From: Streptomyces clavifer
Lineage (GTDB): Bacteria > Actinomycetota > Actinomycetes > Streptomycetales > Streptomycetaceae
Direction of reading: 5' to 3'
DNA: 64,000 nucleotides
NCBI GenBank assembly: GCA_014651175.1
Contig: BMWJ01000001.1
Span: 124,001-188,000, forward strand
This document shows, one piece after another, positions 1 to 6,488 of the stretch. Under the pieces are notes generated by a model. It had not been told where the DNA came from. It saw nothing but the letters and a program-made list of their open reading frames with translations, and ran no database searches. Every line of letters starts with the position of its first letter. The first letter of the stretch is position 1. The position numbers and the translations under genes were made by a program.

Positions 1-976
1 TGTAGGTGACGCCGAGCAGCAGCACCCTGGCTCCGCGGACGGACTTGCCGTGCTCGTTCAGCAGGGTGGCGCAGCGCTGGATCACGTAGCCGGGCATCCG
101 GTCGTTGATCTCCTTGGCCAGCGAGACCATGCGCAGCGGGTGGCCGGGGGTGCGGCTGCTGTACGGGAGGCAGCCGGGGTCCATGGGGGCGCCGTGGCCG
201 CCGACCCCGGGGCCGGGGCGGAACGGCTGGAAGCCGAAGGGCTTGGTCTCCGCGCACCGGATGACGTCCCAGAGGTCGACGTCGAGGTCGTGGCAGAGCA
301 CCGCCATCTCGTTGACCAGTGCGATGTTGACGTGCCGGAAGTTGGTTTCGAGGACCTTCGTCATCTCGGCCTCCCGCGGCCCGCGGGCCCGGACGACCTT
401 GTCGGTCAGCCGTCCGTAGAAGGCGGCTGCCGACTCGGTGCACGCGGGGGTGAGGCCGCCGATGACCTTGGGGGTGTTGGCGTAGACGTGGGTGCGGTTG
501 CCGGGGTCGAGGCGGCCCGGGGAGTGGGCGAGGTGGAAGTCGCGTCCGGCGCGCAGGCCCGAGCCCTCCTCCAGGAGGGGCCGCACGAGGTTCTCCGTGG
601 TGCCGGGCGGCACGGCCGATTCCACCAGCACGGTGGTGTGGGGGCGAAGCCGGCCGGCGAGTGCGCGGGCCGCGTCGGACACGGCGGAGAGGTCCAGGGT
701 GCGGTCGGGTCCCAGGGGGGTCGGGGCGCAGATCGCTGCGGTACGGACCCGGCCCAGCTCGGCCGGGTCCGCGGTGGGACGGAATCCTCCCGAGAGCATC
801 CGGCGGATGTCGGAGGCGCTGAGGGACCCCTCGACCGGGGTACGGCCTGCGGAGAGTTCCTCGTACGGGCGCGGGTCGGTGTCGTAGCCGACGGTGTGGA
901 TTCCGCCGGCGACGGCGGCTTGGGCGAGGGGCAGGCCGAGGTGACCGAGTCCGATGACAGCGAGGTCTGCGGGCAT
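1..976 (-). CDS. Nucleotide-sugar dehydrogenase (UDP-glucose/UDP-ManNAc dehydrogenase family), 3' end outside window
   Basis: About 325 residues are visible; the C-terminus lies beyond the window start. The N-terminus MPADLAVIGLGHLGLPLAQA is the Rossmann NAD-binding motif of the UDP-glucose/UDP-N-acetylmannosamine dehydrogenase family, which oxidises a nucleotide sugar to its uronic acid for cell-surface glycans. Further family marks are APTPLG near residue 90, the E-S-x-V-P-P-G-T segment, and ETNFRHVNIALVNE. The usual catalytic block GGHCxPxDP reads GGHGAPMDP here, so the active-site Cys is Gly262; a Cys appears seven residues later. The ATG start has GGAAGGA about 10 nt upstream. It diverges from glpD across a 264-bp gap. 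Substrate cannot be told, and activity is doubtful given the missing Cys. Confidence 0.8.
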   Translation of the reverse strand, partial: MPADLAVIGLGHLGLPLAQAAVAGGIHTVGYDTDPRPYEELSAGRTPVEGSLSASDIRRMLSGGFRPTADPAELGRVRTAAICAPTPLGPDRTLDLSAVSDAARALAGRLRPHTTVLVESAVPPGTTENLVRPLLEEGSGLRAGRDFHLAHSPGRLDPGNRTHVYANTPKVIGGLTPACTESAAAFYGRLTDKVVRARGPREAEMTKVLETNFRHVNIALVNEMAVLCHDLDVDLWDVIRCAETKPFGFQPFRPGPGVGGHGAPMDPGCLPYSSRTPGHPLRMVSLAKEINDRMPGYVIQRCATLLNEHGKSVRGARVLLLGVTY

Positions 977-1240
977 GTCGAGGGCCGTCCTTCCCTAAGA
1001 CCAAGAAGACAGAAAGCGCAACTGCTGGGGACAGCGCAATGTCAGACTAGGAGTAAATATGACCTATATGTCGCATTCTGTGGCTCTCATCGACCGAGTG
1101 TTGTCCACAGGCGGTGGCTGAAGTCGCGGTCCGCGGACAGAATCGAGAGGTGGGCACGGGCGCCCGGCCTCTCGGCCGGTGCCGCTCCGTGCCGGACCAG
1201 CCTGATCCACCGGGAGTACCGGGAAAACCGGGAGGCAGCA
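977..1240. promoter_or_regulatory. Divergent region between the sugar dehydrogenase and glpD
   Basis: This 264-bp gap is unusually AT-rich around 1050-1075 for this genome. It holds a short ORF with a consensus ribosome-binding site (1059-1121) and one Streptomyces-type DnaA box, TTGTCCACA, at 1101-1109. A single box has no obvious meaning. Promoters for both flanking genes must lie here, but I cannot place -35/-10 pairs with confidence. Confidence 0.4.
1059..1121 (+). CDS. Possible 20-aa small protein or leader ORF upstream of glpD
   Basis: ATG at 1059 is preceded by AGGAG at 1049-1053 with 5-nt spacing, a better Shine-Dalgarno than most genes in the window have. It encodes 20 residues beginning MTYMSHSVAL and ending STGGG, then TGA, 119 bp before glpD. 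The codon choice is less GC-biased than in neighbouring genes. It could be a leader peptide for glpD, a small protein, or chance. No homologue is recognised; only the ribosome-binding site supports it. Confidence 0.3.
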   Translation: MTYMSHSVALIDRVLSTGGG

Positions 1241-2947
1241 GTGAGGACAGCGACACTGGGACCGGCCGAGCGCACCCAGGCGCTCGCAGCGATGGCCGAG
1301 CGGGAACTGGACGTGCTGGTCGTGGGGGCGGGGGTGGTCGGTGCAGGGACCGCGCTGGACGCGGTCACCCGAGGACTTTCCACCGGACTGGTCGAGGCGC
1401 GGGACTGGGCGTCCGGGACGTCCAGCCGGTCGAGCAAGCTGATCCACGGCGGGCTGCGCTATCTGGAGATGCTGGACTTCGTGCTCGTACGGGAGGCGCT
1501 GAAGGAGCGCGGGCTGCTGCTGGAGCGGCTGGCCCCGCACCTGGTCAAACCCGTTCCCTTCCTCTACCCCCTGCAGCACAAGGGCTGGGAGCGGTGGTAC
1601 GCGGGCTCGGGCGTCGCGCTGTACGACGCGATGTCGGTGTCCTCCGGCCACGGCCGCGGCCTGCCGGTGCACCGCCATCTCTCGCGCCGCCGCGCTCTGC
1701 GGGTCGCGCCCGCGCTGAAGAAGGACGCCCTGGTGGGCGCCCTGCAGTACTACGACGCCCAGATGGACGATGCCCGCTTCGTGGAGACCCTGGTGCGTAC
1801 GGCCGCTGGGTACGGCGCGCAGGTGGCGAACGGGGCGCGCGTGATCGACTTCCTGCGCGAGGGCGAGCGGGTCGTCGGCGCCCGGGTGCAGGACGTCGAA
1901 GAGGGCGGGGAGTACGAGGTCAGGGCCAAACAGGTGGTCAACGCCACCGGTGTGTGGACGGACGACACACAGGCGCTCATCGGCGAGCGCGGGCAGTTCC
2001 ATGTGCGGGCGTCGAAGGGCATCCACCTCGTCGTTCCCAAGGACCGCATCCACTCCTCGACCGGTCTGATCCTGCGGACCGAGAAGTCCGTGCTCTTCGT
2101 GATCCCGTGGGGCCGGCACTGGATCATCGGCACGACGGACACCGACTGGGACCTGGACAAGGCCCACCCGGCCGCCTCCAGCGCCGACATCGACTATCTG
2201 CTCGAGCATGTGAACTCGGTGCTGAACACCCCGCTGAGCAGGGACGACGTCCAAGGGGTCTATGCGGGGCTGCGGCCGTTGCTGGCCGGCGAGTCGGACG
2301 CCACGAGCAAGCTCTCGCGCGAGCACACGGTGGCCCATCCGGCGCCCGGGCTCGTGGTCGTCGCGGGCGGCAAGTACACGACGTACCGGGTGATGGCGAA
2401 GGACGCGGTGGACGAGGCCGTGCACGGCCTCGACCAGCGGGTGGCGGAGTGCGTCACGGAGGACGTCCCGCTGCTGGGCGCCGAGGGCTACCGGGCCCTG
2501 TGGAACGCGCGCGCGAGGATCGCCGCCCGGACCGGACTGCACGTGGCCCGGGTGGAGCACCTGCTCAACCGCTACGGCTCGATGACCGAGGAGCTGCTGG
2601 ACCTGATCGCGGAGGACGCGTCGCTGGGGCAGCCGCTCGCGGGCGCGGAGGACTACCTGCGGGCCGAGGTCGTCTACGCCGCGTCGCACGAGGGCGCCCG
2701 TCACCTCGACGACGTACTGACGCGGCGCACCCGGATCTCCATCGAGACGTTCGACCGGGGCACCCGCTGTGCGCGCGAGTGCGCCGACCTGATGGCGACG
2801 GTGCTGGGCTGGGACACCGGCCAGGTCGAACGGGAGGTCGAGCACTACCGCAAGCGGGTGGAGGCGGAGCGGGAGTCGCAGCGGCAGCCGGACGACCTGA
2901 CGGCGGACGCGGCGAGGCTGGGGGCGCCGGACATCGTGCCCCTCTGA
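1241..2947 (+). CDS. glpD: Aerobic glycerol-3-phosphate dehydrogenase (FAD)
   Basis: The 568-residue enzyme oxidises sn-glycerol 3-phosphate to dihydroxyacetone phosphate and passes electrons to quinone at the membrane. The FAD dinucleotide-binding motif VLVVGAGVVGAGTALDA lies near residues 24-40, followed by the family's SSRSSKLIHGGLRYLE and GGKYTTYRVMA signatures, and a C-terminal GlpD domain with ERLxxRYG-type sequence. Length is normal. GTG at 1241 is chosen because GGAGG (1231-1235) sits 5 nt upstream and the protein aligns from here; the longer open frame upstream is chance. No glycerol kinase or facilitator gene is adjacent. Confidence 0.95.
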   Translation: MRTATLGPAERTQALAAMAERELDVLVVGAGVVGAGTALDAVTRGLSTGLVEARDWASGTSSRSSKLIHGGLRYLEMLDFVLVREALKERGLLLERLAPHLVKPVPFLYPLQHKGWERWYAGSGVALYDAMSVSSGHGRGLPVHRHLSRRRALRVAPALKKDALVGALQYYDAQMDDARFVETLVRTAAGYGAQVANGARVIDFLREGERVVGARVQDVEEGGEYEVRAKQVVNATGVWTDDTQALIGERGQFHVRASKGIHLVVPKDRIHSSTGLILRTEKSVLFVIPWGRHWIIGTTDTDWDLDKAHPAASSADIDYLLEHVNSVLNTPLSRDDVQGVYAGLRPLLAGESDATSKLSREHTVAHPAPGLVVVAGGKYTTYRVMAKDAVDEAVHGLDQRVAECVTEDVPLLGAEGYRALWNARARIAARTGLHVARVEHLLNRYGSMTEELLDLIAEDASLGQPLAGAEDYLRAEVVYAASHEGARHLDDVLTRRTRISIETFDRGTRCARECADLMATVLGWDTGQVEREVEHYRKRVEAERESQRQPDDLTADAARLGAPDIVPL

Positions 2948-2957
2948 AACCGTCGCC

Positions 2958-2995
2958 GACCACGCGGTCGCCGGCGGCCGGCCGGCCGCGTGGTC
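2958..2995. terminator. Bidirectional terminator hairpin between glpD and the serine hydrolase
   Basis: A perfect 10-bp stem (GACCACGCGG at 2958-2967 with CCGCGTGGTC at 2986-2995) encloses a GC-rich loop. It lies between two converging genes and so can serve both. No clear U-tract, as is usual in Streptomyces. Confidence 0.65.
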
Positions 2996-3035
2996 CGTCG
3001 GGCCCCTCGGGCCCCTCGGGCCTTCGGGAGGCCGG

Positions 3036-4145
3036 TCAGGCCGTCGGGGAGGGGCAGAACTCGGCCTCCAGCAGGGCCGCTTCGCTGCCCGGGTCGGGCT
3101 CCGCGTCCGCGTTGACCCGGAAGGTGAAGACGTGCCGGCCGTCCGCGGTCGCGGCGGTCCGTACGTAGCTTCCGGTGATGTGCCCGTTGTGCCCCCAGAC
3201 GGTGGTACCGCAGGAGAGCGTCTGCGGATAGACGCCCATGGCGTACAGGCCCTGCGCGGCACGGGTGTCGAGCAGGGCGATCAGCTGGGCGGGAGGCAGC
3301 AGCCGGCCGCCCAGCAGGGCCGCGTAGAAGCGGTTGAGGTCGGCGAGCGTGGAGACCAGCTCCCCGGCCGCGCCCGCGACCCTCGGGTCGATGGCCGTGA
3401 CGTCACGCAATGTGCCGTCGGCGGAGCGGTGGTAGCCGCGGGAGTGCGGGACGGGCAGGGTGCTGAGGGCGCCGGGGAGCGAGGTGCCGGACAGCTGGAG
3501 GGGGGTGAGGAGGCGGCTCTGTATCTCGGCGGCGTAGGGATGTCCGGTGACGCGCTGGACGACCAGGCCGAGCAGGACGTAGTTGGTGCTGGAGTACGCG
3601 AACGCGCCGGGTGCCCCCGCCGGTGAGTGGGAGAGGGCGGCGCGGATCGCCGTGCCGGGTGTCAGCGGCTGGGCGGACGGGCCTGCGGTACCCGTGACGG
3701 CGGGGTCGGAGGAGGGCAGCGCCTCGGTGTAGTCGTAGAGACCGCTGGTGTGAGTGAGGAGCGATCGCAGGGTGATGCGGGCCCCGTCGTTGCCGTGACC
3801 GTGTATCAGGCCCGGCAGATACACCTCGACGCTGTCCGACAGCCGCAGCCGGCCCTCGCCGGCGAGTTGCAGGACCACGGTCGCGACGAACGTCTTGGTG
3901 ATGCTGCCCGCCCGGAAGCGGTCGCCGGACCGGATCCCGGTCCCCGCAGAGCCGTATGTGCCGTACGGTGCCGAGGTGCTGGGGCCTGCCAGAAAGGCGG
4001 CCGCCGGGGCGCCGCCCTCGACGAGGAGGCGGTGCAGGTAGGACGATGCGGGCGTGAGGTGTGGTTCGCTGGGCAGGCTCGCGGTTCCCGCGGGGAGCAG
4101 GGTCAGCACCAGCAGGGCGGTGAGCAGCGCCCTGGGTATCGGCAC
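3036..4145 (-). CDS. Secreted serine hydrolase, beta-lactamase class C / DD-peptidase (S12) family
   Basis: The 369-residue protein has an N-terminal signal sequence (RALLTALLVLTLLPAG, residues 5-20) and a penicillin-binding-like fold. The nucleophile motif SITK puts Ser81 and Lys84 in the SxxK position. The second motif, YxN in the family, reads Y184-S-S186, so the usual Asn is Ser. The third motif appears as HNG within WGHNGHITG. Substrates may be D-Ala-D-Ala peptides or esters. GTG at 4145 follows GGAGGAAGGAG with 8-nt spacing. It converges on glpD and diverges from the first kinase gene. Confidence 0.88.
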   Translation of the reverse strand: MPIPRALLTALLVLTLLPAGTASLPSEPHLTPASSYLHRLLVEGGAPAAAFLAGPSTSAPYGTYGSAGTGIRSGDRFRAGSITKTFVATVVLQLAGEGRLRLSDSVEVYLPGLIHGHGNDGARITLRSLLTHTSGLYDYTEALPSSDPAVTGTAGPSAQPLTPGTAIRAALSHSPAGAPGAFAYSSTNYVLLGLVVQRVTGHPYAAEIQSRLLTPLQLSGTSLPGALSTLPVPHSRGYHRSADGTLRDVTAIDPRVAGAAGELVSTLADLNRFYAALLGGRLLPPAQLIALLDTRAAQGLYAMGVYPQTLSCGTTVWGHNGHITGSYVRTAATADGRHVFTFRVNADAEPDPGSEAALLEAEFCPSPTA

Positions 4146-4263
4146 GGCAGGGGCTCCTTCCTCCGGCCACATCATGGCCGACCCCGGACCCGGGACCATG
4201 ACCGGTCCCGGGGTGAGGGACAATGAACGCTCTGCCAGGGCGGGTTGATCGCAGAGGGGACGC

Positions 4264-6288
4264 ATGTCGGAGGCGGAGCAGGCGCAGGGTTCCCAACGGG
4301 ACAAGGACGGACGTCTCCTCGCGGGGCGGTACCGGCTCGGGGAGGTGCTCGGCCGGGGCGGCATGGGCACGGTCTGGCGCGCTGCCGACGAGACGCTGGG
4401 CCGCACGGTCGCGGTGAAGGAACTGCGGTTCCCCTCGGCCATCGACGAGGACGAGAAGCGCCGGCTGATCACGCGCACCCTGCGTGAGGCGAAGGCGATC
4501 GCGAGGATCCGCAACAACAGCGCGGTGACGGTCTACGACGTGGTCGACGAGGACGACCGGCCGTGGATCGTCATGGAGCTCATCGAGGGCAAGTCGCTCG
4601 CCGAGGCGATCCGTGAGGACGGGACGCTGACACCGAGGCGCGCGGCCGAGGTCGGTCTGGCCATCCTCGACGTGCTGCGCTCGGCGCACCGCGAGGGCAT
4701 CCTGCACCGCGACGTGAAGCCGTCCAACGTGCTCATCTCCGAGGACGGCCGGGTCGTCCTGACCGACTTCGGTATCGCCCAGGTCGAGGGCGACCCCTCG
4801 GTCACCTCGACGGGCATGCTCGTCGGCGCACCTTCGTACATCTCGCCGGAGCGTGCCCGCGGGCACAAGCCGGGGCCGCCCGCCGACCTGTGGTCGCTCG
4901 GCGGACTGCTCTACGCGAGCGTCGAGGGCTGCCCGCCGTACGACAAGGGTTCGGCCATCGCCACGCTGACGGCCGTGATGACCGAGCCGGTCGATCCGCC
5001 GAAGAACGCGGGTCCGCTGGAGGAGGTCATCTACGGCCTGCTGGTCAGGGATCCCGACCAGCGTCTGGACGATGCCGGAGCGCGCGTCCTGCTCAACAAG
5101 GTGATCAACGCTCCCGAGCCTCCCGTCACGCCTCCGGCCGATTCCACCCAGGTCATGGCGCTGCCCGGGACCACCGGCCCCAAGAGCGGTCCCAAGGGCG
5201 GCAGCAGGAAGAAGGCTGCCGCCGCGGCCGCGGCCGCAGCAGCCGCGTCCACGGCCGGACCGGCGAAGGCGGCCGGGACGGGAGGTTCCGCGTCCGGCAC
5301 GGGCACGGCGCCCGGCGGCACAGGATCCGGGGCCGGCGCGGCCACCGGCTCCGGTACGGGCTCCGCCACCGGCGAGAGCGCCAAGGACCGGCTGCGCGGC
5401 GCGCTGAAGTCGGTGCGGAACGCGAAGGCCCCGGCTGCCGCCACGGCCTCCGCCTCCGGGCCGGCCGTACCGAAGCGCCCGACGGGCCCGCCCGCCGCAC
5501 CGCGCGCCTCGATCACGGACGTCGTGCCGCGCCGCACACTCGCGATCATCGCCGGTGTCGTCGTGCTGGCCGTCCTCGGTACGGTCCTCGCACTCACCCT
5601 CGGCGACGACGGAGAGAGCGGGAACGACGGCTCGGCCAAGGGCGACACCGCGGCGACGGCGGGAGTGACGGACGGCGGCGACGCCGACAGCGACTCCGGC
5701 AAGGGCGAGGACACCGGCACCGACCAGGGGAACGGCAAGGACAGCCAGGGCGAGGACAAGGGCAAGGCGTCCACCGAGCCCTCGCCCACCCCTGAGGCCG
5801 AGGAACCGGCGGCCCCGGACCCGGACGCCCTGCCGGCCGGGTACAGGAAGGTCACCGACAAGCGGTTCCACTTCACGATGGCGATGCCCGAGAGCTTCAA
5901 GCGCAACGGCATAGCGGGAAGCAATTCGGGCGGCATCTACAACGACGGCGGCGGCTTCCCGCGGGTCCAGATCGACTACAACTCCTCTCCCGGGGACGAC
6001 GCGGCCGCCGCGTGGCGCGGGCTGATGGGCGCGGTCGCCGGAAGCAGCAGCGGCTACGAGCACATCGGCATAAAGAAGGTCGAGTTCAACGGGTACCCGA
6101 CCGTCGCCGACTGGCAGTTCACGCGCAACCAGCAGGGGATACGGGTCCACGTCCTCAACCGGGGCTTCAAGGTCGACGCCACCCACGGCTACTCGATCAT
6201 GATCAGCTGCAAGGCGAGCGAGTGGGACGGCGAGGAGTGCACCACGCTGCGCGAGACGGCGTTCGCCACGTTCGCGCCCAAGGACTGA
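4264..6288 (+). CDS. Membrane Ser/Thr protein kinase (active type), first of three
   Basis: The 674-residue Hanks-type kinase has a full catalytic set: glycine loop GEVLGRGGMGTVW, Lys52 in VAVKEL, catalytic Asp150 in HRDVKPSN, and Asp168 in DFG. An Ala/Gly/Ser-rich linker (about 300-415) leads to one transmembrane helix (LAIIAGVVVLAVLGTVLALTL, about 424-445) and an acidic linker. The C-terminal extracellular domain of about 150 residues begins YRKVTDKRFHFTMAMPESF. The same domain ends the two kinases downstream. ATG at 4264 has an AGAGGGG ribosome-binding site. From memory, S. coelicolor carries a Ser/Thr kinase cluster here that has been tied to spore-wall synthesis. Confidence 0.93.
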   Translation: MSEAEQAQGSQRDKDGRLLAGRYRLGEVLGRGGMGTVWRAADETLGRTVAVKELRFPSAIDEDEKRRLITRTLREAKAIARIRNNSAVTVYDVVDEDDRPWIVMELIEGKSLAEAIREDGTLTPRRAAEVGLAILDVLRSAHREGILHRDVKPSNVLISEDGRVVLTDFGIAQVEGDPSVTSTGMLVGAPSYISPERARGHKPGPPADLWSLGGLLYASVEGCPPYDKGSAIATLTAVMTEPVDPPKNAGPLEEVIYGLLVRDPDQRLDDAGARVLLNKVINAPEPPVTPPADSTQVMALPGTTGPKSGPKGGSRKKAAAAAAAAAAASTAGPAKAAGTGGSASGTGTAPGGTGSGAGAATGSGTGSATGESAKDRLRGALKSVRNAKAPAAATASASGPAVPKRPTGPPAAPRASITDVVPRRTLAIIAGVVVLAVLGTVLALTLGDDGESGNDGSAKGDTAATAGVTDGGDADSDSGKGEDTGTDQGNGKDSQGEDKGKASTEPSPTPEAEEPAAPDPDALPAGYRKVTDKRFHFTMAMPESFKRNGIAGSNSGGIYNDGGGFPRVQIDYNSSPGDDAAAAWRGLMGAVAGSSSGYEHIGIKKVEFNGYPTVADWQFTRNQQGIRVHVLNRGFKVDATHGYSIMISCKASEWDGEECTTLRETAFATFAPKD

Positions 6289-6320
6289 CGGGGCGGTAGG
6301 CCCGGCCGCGCCGAACGGAA

Positions 6321-6345
6321 CGGCCGGGTTGCCCCGACCCGGCCG
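6321..6345 (+). terminator. Terminator-like hairpin after the first kinase gene
   Basis: CGGCCGGGT (6321-6329) pairs perfectly with ACCCGGCCG (6337-6345) over a 7-nt loop. It lies 33 nt after the stop of the first kinase, so the second kinase probably has its own promoter in the rest of this 200-bp gap. Confidence 0.55.
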
Positions 6346-6488
6346 CGCCGTCGACACTTGCCACGTATCGTGAGAGGCAATGGGCCGTACGCAGCCGGGA
6401 TCATGGGTCAATTGCACAGCAAGTGACCGCAATTGACGGATTCTTGCGGTCTCCGTGACCGGGGGACAGTGCGCTCTGGGGAGGCGTT

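Noticed and set aside
1101-1109. DnaA box TTGTCCACA (and TGTGGATAA at 37441-37449) as a replication origin
   Set aside because: Single boxes 36 kb apart, without a cluster, dnaA or dnaN, are not an origin.
50-1240. In-frame N-terminal extension of glpD
   Set aside because: It overlaps the sugar dehydrogenase on the other strand and has no GlpD homology; GTG at 1241 has GGAGG.
2999-3027. Three tandem 9-bp GC repeats (GGGCCCCTC) as a repeat element
   Set aside because: It is short, intergenic and next to a terminator; probably slippage with no function.
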